The translations under genes were made by a program, and so were the position numbers. Below, one piece after another: positions 1 through 6,308 of a DNA stretch of 6,931 bases (its first letter is position 1; the number at the start of each line of letters is the position of its first letter). The stretch comes from CAZWVM01 sp964637705 (GTDB taxonomy: Bacteria > UBA8481), in the NCBI GenBank assembly GCA_964637705.1, contig CAZWVM010000186.1:1-6931 (forward strand). Direction: 5' to 3'. Under the pieces are notes generated by a model. That model ran no database searches. It saw nothing but the letters and a program-made list of their open reading frames with translations, and was not told the DNA's origin.

Positions 1-3000
1 AACATCGCCGCCATGCGGCCGGGCGCGGTCTGGAAGGCGTGCACGGAGAAGAACCCGCTCACGCGCTCGTCGTGGTAGTCGACCGGCTCGGCATGCCACT
101 CGATGCCCTCACGGCAGATGCGCGAGTAGATCTCGGGCACCTCGGTGCCCGCGAGCGCCGGGAAGGCCTCCTCGATGACAAGCCCCTCCATGCGGGCGTG
201 GGCGATGCAGAGGATCTGGTCGGCGGCGGGATTGGCGCCGAGGAAGACCAGGCGGCCGTCCTCCTTGAGTTCGTAGAGGTGGATGCCCATCGGCGCGGCC
301 TGGACGATGTTGCGGAACCGCTCCTCGCTGCTCCTCAGCGCCTCCTCGGCCTCCCTTCTCTCCGTGACGTTGGAGACGACTGAGACGACCAGCGCCACGC
401 GACCGTCCTCCATGAGCGGCGCGGCCGAATGGGAGAGCCAGCGCGTTCCGCCGTCCGCGCCGATGAACCGGTACTCGATGTTCTCGATCCTCGCGCCGTC
501 CTTGAGGGTCATCTGCGCCCTTCCGACCCTCTCCTGGTCCTCGGGATGGACGAACACCGGCCTGCGCCCCGTCAGGTCTTCGGGTCGATGCCCGATCACG
601 CGCTCGCAGGCCGGGCTCAGGTATTCCACGATCCCGTCGGGGCGGGTCAGCATGATGAGGTCCTGGGAGTTCTCGACGATGGAGCGGAACCGCGCCTCGG
701 AATCCCGCAGCGCCTTCTCCGCCTTCAGGCGGTCCGTGATGTCGCGCGTGACGCCCATGACGCCGACGACGCGCCCCGACTCGTCCCTCAGGAACGACGT
801 GACCACCTCCGTCGGGACGCGTCGCCCGTCGCGATGGATCTGCTCGACGACGAAGGTGCGTGCGCCGCCGGTCCCGGGTGCCCGGGCCTCCCGCTCCAGT
901 TCCTCGCGCAGGATGCCCGAGACCATCGCCAGGTTCTCCGGGGGAAAGGTTCCCTCCGGCGCAATGCGGATGCACTCCTCGGGGGTGTGCCCGAGGAGCG
1001 CCTCGACGGAGGGGCTCATGTAGGTGAACCGCATGTCGAGCCCACAGGCCCAGATCACGTCGCGGGTGTTCTCCGCGAGGATCCTCAGCCTTGCCTCGCT
1101 CTCCTTCAGGGCCCGTTCCGTGTGCTGGCGCTCGGTGACGTCGCGGTAGTTGACGACGAGGCGCGGCGGATCGTCGGGTTCGGCGATGTCGACCCCGACC
1201 GCCTCCACGTAGACCCACGAGCCGTTCTTGTGGCGGATGCGGATCGTGAGGCGTTGCTGTTCGCCCTTTCGTTCGACGGCCCGGCGCATGGCCGCAAGCG
1301 TCGACGGCCGGTCATCCTCGTGAACGAAATTCATGATGCAGGCGCCGAGATATTCCTCGGGCCCGTGGCCCAGGATCCGCTCGGCCGCCGGGCTCTCGTA
1401 TTCGATCGTCCCGGCTCCGTCCATGACGAGGATCACGTCGTAGGCGTGCTGGACGAGGGCGCGCAACCGGTCCTCCTCCGCCCGCTTCAGGTCGGTCACG
1501 TCGAGGATCGCGCCGATGATGCCGGCCGTCCTGCCGGCCGCGTCGGCGTAGACGGCCTTGTGGAAGACGACCTCGCGCTCGGTCCCGTCCGGCCGCTTCA
1601 CCTTCCACTCGTAGACCTGGGAACCGCCGCTCTCGAGAAGCTCGCGGTCCTTCGCAGCATAGGTGTCTGCGATCTCAGGGGGCGCCATGTCGTCTACCCC
1701 CCGCCCGACGATTGATTCGCGCGATCGGCCGAGGAACTCCTCGAAAGCCCGGTTGCAGCCGGTGTAGCGCCCTTGGGCGTCCTTGTGGAAGATCGGGACC
1801 GGGACGGTCTCGATGAGGGACTCCGTGAAGCGCAGGGTCTCGGACAGGCGGCGCTCCATCGCCTTCCGCTCGGTCACGTCCTCGATCACACCGTCGAACC
1901 AGTCGATCTCGCCGTTCGCATCGTAATGAGGACGGGCCGAGACGGCGCCGACGATGGGCGTGCCGTCGCGCTTCTTGAGATTCACCTCGTAGCCACGCGT
2001 GAACCCGTCGCGGCGGATGGCCTCGAGGAAATCCCTGCGGTCCTCGGGATCCCGGTAATGCGCGATCACGGATTGATCCATGAGTTCCTCGACCGAGTCG
2101 TAGCCGAACATCCGGGCATGCGCGGTGTTCATGAAGAGGAACCGGCCCCGGGGGCCGGGGGTGTTGCGGTAGACGCCGACGGAAAGGTTCTCGACGAGGG
2201 TCCGGTACCGCTCCTCGCTCTCCTTCAGGAGCCCCTCCGCGCGCTTGCGCTCGGAGATATCGCGCACGACGGCGGCCGCGTGCCAGGCATCGCCCCGGCG
2301 CAGGGCCGAGACCGAGATCTCGATGGGGAACTCGGTGCCGTCCTTCTTCAAGGCCGTCAGCTCGAGCAATCGGCCGATGACGGGGCCCTCGCCCGACGAG
2401 AGGAAATGTTCGACACCGTGCAGGTACTTTTCGCGGTACTGGGGCGGGCACATTACCTCGTGAACGTCACGTCCCAGCGCCTCCGGCTCGGTGAATCCGA
2501 AGATCCTCTCCGCGCCGGGATTCCAGAAGACGATGTGGCCGTTCTCGTCCATCTCGATGATGGCGTCGAGAACGGAGCGGCTCATGATCCGCAGGCTCGC
2601 CTCGCTCTCCTTGAGAGCCGCCTCGGCCTTTTTCCGCTCGGAGATGTCGACGTTGACCTCGGCGACGAGCCACTCGCCGTTGTCGTCCTGGAAGGGAATG
2701 CTCGTGACCTGAACGTACCGGTTCCCCTCCCTGAGGAGAACCTCCTCGCTCACCACGGGTTTCTTCTCCCGGAAAGCCCTCTCGACGGCGCACCCCGGGC
2801 ACACCTCCCGGGCTCCCATGAAGTACTCGTGGCACTTCCGGCCGCGGTAGTCGCCGTAGATCCGGGCCCATCCCTCGTTCACGTAGCGCAGGTTGTAGTC
2901 GGCGTCGATGATGTCGAGTCCGGTGCCGGTGGCGCCGAGGATGAACTCGATCTTGCGCTGAAGTTCCCTGAGCTGGGATTCCTGCGAGCGGCGACGGTCG

Positions 3001-3716
3001 GTGATGTCGCGGACGAGGGAGAGAATCTGGACGTGGCCGTCGATCTCCAGCGCCGTCGCGTTGATCTCGACCGGCGTCACGCGCCCGTCCGGGGCGACGT
3101 AGTCCACCTCGAGATCGTTCACCGCCCCGGTCTCGAGGCATTTCCTCACCTCGGTCGCGTTGCGCTCGCGGTCCCCGGGCGCGGTCCATTCCGTGACGGA
3201 CTTTCCGAGGACCTCCCCGAGCGAGCGGCGGCCGGTCAGGTGGACGTATTCGTCGTTGGCGTCGAGGACGATCCCCGTCTCGTCGAGAATCACGTAGCCC
3301 GTCCGCGTCGTCTCGACGAGCGCCTGGTACTTCCGCCGGCTCTCGCGCAACGACGTCTCGGTGCGTCGCCGCTCCGTCGCGTCGCGGAAGAATCCGACCG
3401 CGCAGAGGCGGCCGTCCAGCATCATCGCGGAGGTGCTGACGTCGGCGAAGACGACCGACCCGTCCTTGCGGAGGCACGGGATGTCGAGCGCCACCGACTT
3501 TTCCCCGTTCGCCTGCGCGCGGAACTCGCCCAGAACGAATTCGAGTTGGTCCGGCGGATGGATGTCGCGCACCGTGAGGCGCAACAGTTCCTCGGGATCG
3601 CGGCCGAGCAACCGGCCGACGGCCGGGTTGGCGAAGACGAGGGCGAGGGTCTCGACGTCGGCGATCAGGACGCCGTCCGCGCTCGTTTCGAGGACCCTCC
3701 GACAATCCTGCGCCAT
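1..3716 (-). CDS. Multi-PAS sensor protein, at least ten tandem PAS domains (C-terminus cut by window edge)
   Basis: Cytoplasmic signal-sensing protein by family; the ligand is unknown. The frame is open from the ATG at 3716 to the window edge, giving 1238 complete codons with no stop. Ten consecutive PAS units are visible, at about residues 5-115, 122-237, 250-357, 375-486, 497-613, 622-739, 748-859, 868-992, 1001-1116 and 1125 to the edge. Units 1-9 end in a variant of D-[IV]-[TS]-[ED]-R (ATERR, DITDR, DISER, DVTER, NVTER), the usual PAS end. Most are followed by a charged helical linker such as LKESEARLR. There is no signal peptide or membrane segment; PAS1 begins within a few residues of the start. 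The start is supported by GGAGGGG just upstream. The third PAS holds Cys295, Cys306 and Cys309 (CPGC motif). No HisKA, HATPase, GGDEF, EAL or receiver domain lies inside the window, so the output is unknown; a histidine kinase is the commonest ending for such arrays. The gene starts 30 bases after the stomatin gene and is probably cotranscribed with it. Confidence 0.9.
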   Translation of the reverse strand, partial: MAQDCRRVLETSADGVLIADVETLALVFANPAVGRLLGRDPEELLRLTVRDIHPPDQLEFVLGEFRAQANGEKSVALDIPCLRKDGSVVFADVSTSAMMLDGRLCAVGFFRDATERRRTETSLRESRRKYQALVETTRTGYVILDETGIVLDANDEYVHLTGRRSLGEVLGKSVTEWTAPGDRERNATEVRKCLETGAVNDLEVDYVAPDGRVTPVEINATALEIDGHVQILSLVRDITDRRRSQESQLRELQRKIEFILGATGTGLDIIDADYNLRYVNEGWARIYGDYRGRKCHEYFMGAREVCPGCAVERAFREKKPVVSEEVLLREGNRYVQVTSIPFQDDNGEWLVAEVNVDISERKKAEAALKESEASLRIMSRSVLDAIIEMDENGHIVFWNPGAERIFGFTEPEALGRDVHEVMCPPQYREKYLHGVEHFLSSGEGPVIGRLLELTALKKDGTEFPIEISVSALRRGDAWHAAAVVRDISERKRAEGLLKESEERYRTLVENLSVGVYRNTPGPRGRFLFMNTAHARMFGYDSVEELMDQSVIAHYRDPEDRRDFLEAIRRDGFTRGYEVNLKKRDGTPIVGAVSARPHYDANGEIDWFDGVIEDVTERKAMERRLSETLRFTESLIETVPVPIFHKDAQGRYTGCNRAFEEFLGRSRESIVGRGVDDMAPPEIADTYAAKDRELLESGGSQVYEWKVKRPDGTEREVVFHKAVYADAAGRTAGIIGAILDVTDLKRAEEDRLRALVQHAYDVILVMDGAGTIEYESPAAERILGHGPEEYLGACIMNFVHEDDRPSTLAAMRRAVERKGEQQRLTIRIRHKNGSWVYVEAVGVDIAEPDDPPRLVVNYRDVTERQHTERALKESEARLRILAENTRDVIWACGLDMRFTYMSPSVEALLGHTPEECIRIAPEGTFPPENLAMVSGILREELEREARAPGTGGARTFVVEQIHRDGRRVPTEVVTSFLRDESGRVVGVMGVTRDITDRLKAEKALRDSEARFRSIVENSQDLIMLTRPDGIVEYLSPACERVIGHRPEDLTGRRPVFVHPEDQERVGRAQMTLKDGARIENIEYRFIGADGGTRWLSHSAAPLMEDGRVALVVSVVSNVTERREAEEALRSSEERFRNIVQAAPMGIHLYELKEDGRLVFLGANPAADQILCIAHARMEGLVIEEAFPALAGTEVPEIYSRICREGIEWHAEPVDYHDERVSGFFSVHAFQTAPGRMAAM
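1094..2229 (-). repeat. Repeated PAS linker: exact 17-base direct repeat within the sensor gene
   Basis: The plus-strand string cctcgctctccttcagg occurs exactly at 1094-1110 and 2213-2229, and its first 13 bases recur at 2600-2612. Each copy encodes the LKESE part of the helical linker joining neighbouring PAS domains (LKESEA or LKESEE). The repeats are therefore protein-coding and reflect domain duplication or linker conservation, not a separate DNA element. Related but diverged linkers (LRESR, LRDSEA, LRSSEE) follow PAS1, PAS8 and PAS9. Confidence 0.7.
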
Positions 3717-3718
3717 GA

Positions 3719-3725
3719 CCCCTCC
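3719..3725 (-). promoter_or_regulatory. Ribosome binding site of the multi-PAS gene
   Basis: The minus strand reads GGAGGGG here, ending two bases before the ATG at 3716; counted from the core GGAGG the spacing is four bases. The frame stays open upstream to the stomatin stop codon but has no ATG, GTG or TTG between that stop and 3716, so this site and start are the natural choice. Confidence 0.65.
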
Positions 3726-3746
3726 GGCCCTTCCCGGTTTCCGCGA

Positions 3747-4511
3747 TTACTTCGTCTGCATCAGCCCCTTGAGCATGTCGACCGGGACGGGGAAGACGAT
3801 GGTCGAGGTCTTGCCGGCGGATATCTCGACGAGGGTCTGGAGGTAGCGGAGCTGGAGAGCCGACTGGGTCTGCTCGATGACGCGCGCCGCGTCGGCCAGG
3901 CGCTGGGAGGCCTGGAATTCACCCTCGGCGCCGATAATCTTGGCGCGCTTCTCGCGCTCCGCCTCGGCCTGCCGCGACATGACACGCCTCATCTCCTCCG
4001 GAAGCTCGATGTCCTTGATCTCGACCACCGAAACCTTGACGCCCCAGGCGTCGGTCTGCTCGTCGATGATCTTCTGCAGGGCCTGGGAGATCTTGTCGCG
4101 CTCGGCGAGGATCTCGTCGAGCTCGTGCTGGCCCAGGACATTGCGCAAGGTCGTCTGGGCGAAGAGCGAGGTCGCGATGAAATGGTTGGCCACCTTGATC
4201 ACGGCGGCGACCGGGTCCATCACGTTGAAGTAGACGACCGCGTTCACGCGGATCGTGACGTTGTCCTTGGTGATGACCTCCTGCGCCGGCACGTCCAGGG
4301 TCACGGTCCGCAGGTCGACCCTGAGCATGCGGTCCACGAAGGGAATGATGAACTGCAGACCGGCCGATTTCGTGGCCGCGATGCGCCCGAGGCGGAAGAT
4401 GACGCCGCGTTCATACTCGTTGATGATCCTCACCGACATGGAGAGCACCACGACGAGGAGAAACCCCAGCGTGATGAAGCCCATGACACCCAGTCCCATG
4501 ACAGCGCCCAT
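3747..4511 (-). CDS. Stomatin/slipin-type SPFH (band 7) membrane protein, partner of NfeD
   Basis: Membrane-anchored scaffold of the prohibitin/stomatin superfamily, thought to oligomerise and organise membrane domains; 254 residues, a normal slipin length. Residues 2-27 form a hydrophobic N-terminal anchor. The hallmark slipin segment INEYERGVIFRLGR (30-43) follows, then FIIPFVDRM (54-62), the core strand NVTIRVNAVVYF (84-95), and the helical stretch RQAEAEREKRAKIIGAEGE (180-198) that forms the oligomerising coiled coil. The usual GPG before FIIPF is AG here. The C-terminus keeps a hydrophobic patch, STIVFPVPVDML (236-247), which matches the region cut by the NfeD-type protease in the archaeal PH1510/PH1511 pair. 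The ATG at 4511 was chosen because GGGAGG lies five bases before it and the anchor begins directly; the open frame continues upstream but only by overlapping nfeD. The gene lies 14 bases downstream of nfeD and 30 bases upstream of the PAS sensor gene. Confidence 0.93.
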   Translation of the reverse strand: MGAVMGLGVMGFITLGFLLVVVLSMSVRIINEYERGVIFRLGRIAATKSAGLQFIIPFVDRMLRVDLRTVTLDVPAQEVITKDNVTIRVNAVVYFNVMDPVAAVIKVANHFIATSLFAQTTLRNVLGQHELDEILAERDKISQALQKIIDEQTDAWGVKVSVVEIKDIELPEEMRRVMSRQAEAEREKRAKIIGAEGEFQASQRLADAARVIEQTQSALQLRYLQTLVEISAGKTSTIVFPVPVDMLKGLMQTK

Positions 4512-4516
4512 GACAG

Positions 4517-4522
4517 CCTCCC
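4517..4522 (-). promoter_or_regulatory. Ribosome binding site of the stomatin gene
   Basis: The minus strand reads GGGAGG, five bases before the ATG at 4511 and inside the 14-base gap after the nfeD stop. It fixes the stomatin start at 4511 rather than at the in-frame ATG four codons later. Confidence 0.75.
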
Positions 4523-4525
4523 TCT

Positions 4526-5836
4526 TCAGCCCTTCGTTTCCGTCGTATCGACCGCGCGGCGAACCACGAGCCGTCGGCCCTTGAGCGACTCCACCGTCAC
4601 CCGCGTGCCCTCGGCCAGGGTCCCGTCGCCGCTCTCCGCCTCCCACAACGCCCCGTCGACGAAGACCATGCCGACCGGCGCGAGGTTTTTCTTCACCACG
4701 CCCGTCGCCCCGGCCAGGCCCTCGCGCCCCATCCGCGGCGGGCTCTTCAGGGCCTTCAGCGTGAGCGTCGCGACGAAGGCCGTGATCGCGGCGAGGCCGA
4801 GAACCAGGGGCAGAACCACGCCGAACTTCACCTCCTGGACCGCGCCGTAGTAGCTGCCCGCATCCACCATGATGAAACCGCCGAGGACGAGAGCCACGAT
4901 CCCGCCCGTGGTGAGAATCCCGTGCGTCTGGATCTTGAACTCCAGGACAAGCATCACGAGCCCCAGGAGGAGCAGGAGGATCCCCCCGATATGGATCGGC
5001 AGGGCCGAGAGCGAAAGCAGGCCGAGCAGAAGGCAGATCGAGCCGGCCACGGCGCCCAGGCCGAGCCCCGGCGAGGCGAACTCGTAGACGAGTCCCATCA
5101 CGCCCAGCGACATGAGCAGGTACGCCACCGTCGGGTTGGCGATCGCGTCGAGGAAGCTCTCCGCCCGCGAAAGCGGCAGTTCCTCGAGCCGGTACCCGGC
5201 CGTGACGAGCGTATCGTTCCGGTTCTCGTGGTTCACGTAATACCCATCAAGCTGTCGAAGCAGGTCCGGGAGGTCCTTCGCCAGGATCTCGATCGCCCCC
5301 GTCTCCTTCGCCTGCTCCGCGGTGAGGTTGATCGAGGACTTGATCGACTCCTCCGCGAAGGCCGTGTTCCGCTTGCGGCGCTCGGCGAGCGTGCGGGCCA
5401 TCGAGACGAGGGAGTTGACGACCTTGTCCTCCATGGGGCCCTCGATCTTCTCGCCCTGCCCGCCCACGGGGTGCGCCGCGCCGATGGTGGTGCCCGGCGT
5501 CATCGCCGCCACGTCGCCGGCCAGCACGATGAAGGTTCCGGCGGAGATGGCCGAGGCGGCCTGCGGTTCGACGAACGTGACGACCGGCACGGGGGAGTTG
5601 ACCATCGTGCCGACGATCTTCTCCATCGAGTCCACGAGCCCCCCGGGCGTGTTGATCGAGACGACGATCATCGAGGCTCCCGCGTCGCGGGCCTGCGCGA
5701 AGGAATTCTCGACGTAGCGCGCCTTGATCGGGTTGATGACGCCCTCGATCGAGAGATGGTAGACGAGAGGACCCTCGGCGGGAACGGAGAGGGCGAGGAG
5801 GAGCAGGGCGCAGACAAGGACGACGGATCGCTTCAT
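4526..5836 (-). CDS. nfeD: Full-length NfeD family membrane-bound serine protease (ClpP-class, stomatin operon partner)
   Basis: Membrane protease that in characterised relatives cleaves the hydrophobic C-terminus of its partner stomatin; 436 residues. A signal peptide (MKRS, hydrophobic to about 18, likely cut after VPA at residue 20) precedes a ClpP-like domain, about 24-200. It carries NTPGG (62-66), the nucleophile motif SAGT with Ser98, MTPGT (112-116), GAAHPV (119-124) and Lys138, which together fit the Ser/Lys dyad of archaeal PH1510. Hydrophobic segments at about 236-252, 258-278, 283-299, 307-325 and 336-356 form the membrane domain. The soluble C-terminal domain, about 368-430, is the OB-type NfeD module and includes the typical GATGVV. 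This is the long form, not the short protease-less form. The ATG at 5836 begins exactly at the signal peptide, but no clear Shine-Dalgarno precedes it. An in-frame TTG at 5884 would add 16 residues and spoil the signal peptide position. It is the first gene of the leftward operon. Confidence 0.93.
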   Translation of the reverse strand: MKRSVVLVCALLLLALSVPAEGPLVYHLSIEGVINPIKARYVENSFAQARDAGASMIVVSINTPGGLVDSMEKIVGTMVNSPVPVVTFVEPQAASAISAGTFIVLAGDVAAMTPGTTIGAAHPVGGQGEKIEGPMEDKVVNSLVSMARTLAERRKRNTAFAEESIKSSINLTAEQAKETGAIEILAKDLPDLLRQLDGYYVNHENRNDTLVTAGYRLEELPLSRAESFLDAIANPTVAYLLMSLGVMGLVYEFASPGLGLGAVAGSICLLLGLLSLSALPIHIGGILLLLLGLVMLVLEFKIQTHGILTTGGIVALVLGGFIMVDAGSYYGAVQEVKFGVVLPLVLGLAAITAFVATLTLKALKSPPRMGREGLAGATGVVKKNLAPVGMVFVDGALWEAESGDGTLAEGTRVTVESLKGRRLVVRRAVDTTETKG

Positions 5837-5846
5837 GGCGCGGAAA

Positions 5847-5874
5847 AGTCTATCGCCCCGTGGGCGAAAGTCAA
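5847..5874 (-). promoter_or_regulatory. Candidate promoter for the nfeD-stomatin-PAS operon
   Basis: On the minus strand TTGACT (5874-5869, five of six matches to the -35 consensus) is separated by 16 bases from TAGACT (5852-5847, four of six matches to TATAAT). Transcription would start near 5840, only a few bases before the nfeD ATG at 5836. That would make the message almost leaderless, which agrees with the missing Shine-Dalgarno. It was found by eye only. A perfect TTGACA also lies at 5884-5879, but no fitting -10 stands 15-19 bases after it. Confidence 0.35.
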
Positions 5875-5930
5875 AAGGTGTCAATGAGCGGAACGGGGCG
5901 CGACGGGGATCTTCCCCTCTCTCTTTCGCC

Positions 5931-5959
5931 TTTATCTCCCCGCCGGGCGGATGTAGACT
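5931..5959 (+). promoter_or_regulatory. Candidate promoter for the ferredoxin gene
   Basis: TAGACT at 5954-5959 matches the -10 consensus at four of six positions. A weak -35 candidate, TTTATC (5931-5936), lies 17 bases upstream. A start near 5966 would leave a leader of about 33 bases carrying the GGAGG ribosome binding site. The -35 is poor, so this is tentative. The palindrome at 5940-5950 falls in the spacer, where a bound repressor or activator would act. Confidence 0.25.
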
Positions 5960-5982
5960 CTGCGTTCCTGAAAATCACCGAT

Positions 5983-5987
5983 GGAGG
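5983..5987 (+). promoter_or_regulatory. Ribosome binding site deciding the ferredoxin start
   Basis: GGAGG lies 11 bases before the ATG at 5999. It lies inside the frame that would start at the upstream ATG 5981, and that ATG itself has no purine-rich site before it. This favours 5999 as the true start. The spacing is on the long side; a weaker GGAAGA directly before the ATG may contribute. Confidence 0.55.
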
Positions 5988-5998
5988 TATCCGGAAGA

Positions 5999-6232
5999 AT
6001 GGCTAACAAGGACGAGCGTTGGGAAGACAACGCGGCGGGCGCCTGGTACGTGGACAAGAGCTGCATCCTCTGCAGCCTCTGCGTGCAGCTGGCCCCGAAC
6101 AATTTCCGCGAATCCGAGGCGGGCGACCATGACGTCATCTACAAGCAGCCCGAGAACGACGACGAGTTGAAGCAGTGCGAAGACGCGAAGGCCCAGTGCC
6201 CGGTCGAGTGCATCGGCGACGACGGGGAGTGA
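5999..6232 (+). CDS. Small acidic 4Fe-4S ferredoxin
   Basis: Soluble one-electron carrier; the redox partners are not shown by the context. It has 77 residues and is strongly acidic, especially at the C-terminus (IGDDGE). Cys22, Cys25 and Cys28 form CxxCxxC (CILCSLC), and Cys67 followed by Pro supplies the fourth ligand, the pattern of a single-cluster [4Fe-4S] ferredoxin. The segments YVDKSC, APNNF and YKQPEN, together with the CPVE signature, match a ferredoxin type I recall from Acidobacteriota and Verrucomicrobiota. Two further cysteines, Cys60 and Cys71, flank Cys67. Cys60 seems usual in this type, whereas position 71 is commonly Ala; they may form a disulfide or be free thiols. The start at 5999 is preferred over the ATG at 5981 because only 5999 has a GGAGG before it. 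It is followed by a strong terminator, so it is probably a single-gene transcript. Confidence 0.9.
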   Translation: MANKDERWEDNAAGAWYVDKSCILCSLCVQLAPNNFRESEAGDHDVIYKQPENDDELKQCEDAKAQCPVECIGDDGE

Positions 6233-6258
6233 TCCCGGTCTCCACGAGCAGCGACCCG

Positions 6259-6297
6259 AAGCCCGCCGCCGGGCCATCCCGTCGGCGGGCTTTCTTT
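6259..6297 (+). terminator. Intrinsic (Rho-independent) terminator after the ferredoxin gene
   Basis: The arm aagcccgccg (6259-6268) pairs perfectly over ten bases with cggcgggctt (6283-6292). The 14-base loop is followed by a T-rich tract, tttcttt (6291-6297), whose first bases join the stem. It begins 26 bases after the ferredoxin stop and ends only 11 bases before the polA start, so it insulates polA from the ferredoxin transcript or attenuates read-through into it. Confidence 0.85.
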
Positions 6298-6308
6298 GTG
6301 GGGGCGGC

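Larger units (their letters stand above)
5837..5998. other. Divergent intergenic region between nfeD and the ferredoxin gene
   Basis: These 162 bases separate the two transcription units and contain no credible coding frame. The region is less GC-rich in places than its surroundings. It holds candidate promoters on both strands, a pyrimidine-rich stretch on the plus strand at about 5911-5941, and an 11-base perfect palindrome (ccgcc-g-ggcgg, 5940-5950) that could be an operator. No riboswitch or small-RNA fold was recognised. Confidence 0.6.

Noticed and set aside
429..1715. A 428-codon plus-strand open frame antisense to PAS domains 6-9
   Set aside because: No domain or motif is recognisable, it has the same low-complexity composition as other mirror frames, and the opposite strand encodes unmistakable PAS sequence throughout.
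1094..2612. Short direct repeats considered as a CRISPR or mobile-element signature
   Set aside because: The copies are irregularly spaced, in the coding frame and encode the conserved LKESE linker between PAS domains.
109..3705. Long minus-strand frames (109-1218, 1675-2451, 2467-3705) parallel to the PAS gene in another register
   Set aside because: They are Arg/Pro/Gly-rich out-of-frame readings of the PAS gene. The real frame was followed codon by codon at several points (start, Cys295-Cys309, the linkers and positions 371 to 1) and stays open.
4512..4646. N-terminal extension of the stomatin frame up to 4646
   Set aside because: The added 45 residues overlap nfeD, are Arg/Gly-rich, and would place the hydrophobic anchor internally. 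The ATG at 4511 has a well-spaced GGGAGG.
1773..4850. A 1025-codon open frame on the plus strand, antisense to most of the PAS gene, all of the stomatin gene and the end of nfeD
   Set aside because: Its protein is low-complexity, rich in Asp, Arg, Glu, Leu and His, with no recognisable domain, and it crosses two gene boundaries on the opposite strand. Strong GC bias at third codon positions explains such an empty mirror frame, while the minus-strand proteins show clear domains.
5837..5884. TTG start at 5884 for nfeD
   Set aside because: It adds 16 charged residues before the signal peptide, and the TTGACA there looks more like a chance -35-type sequence; the ATG at 5836 begins the signal peptide exactly.
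4922..5887. A 321-codon plus-strand open frame antisense to nfeD
   Set aside because: It reads as Arg/Asp/His-rich filler with no hydrophobic core, while the minus strand has an intact signal peptide, protease motifs and membrane segments.
5981..5998. Upstream ATG at 5981 for the ferredoxin
   Set aside because: No ribosome binding site precedes it, and the added six codons contain the GGAGG that serves the ATG at 5999.
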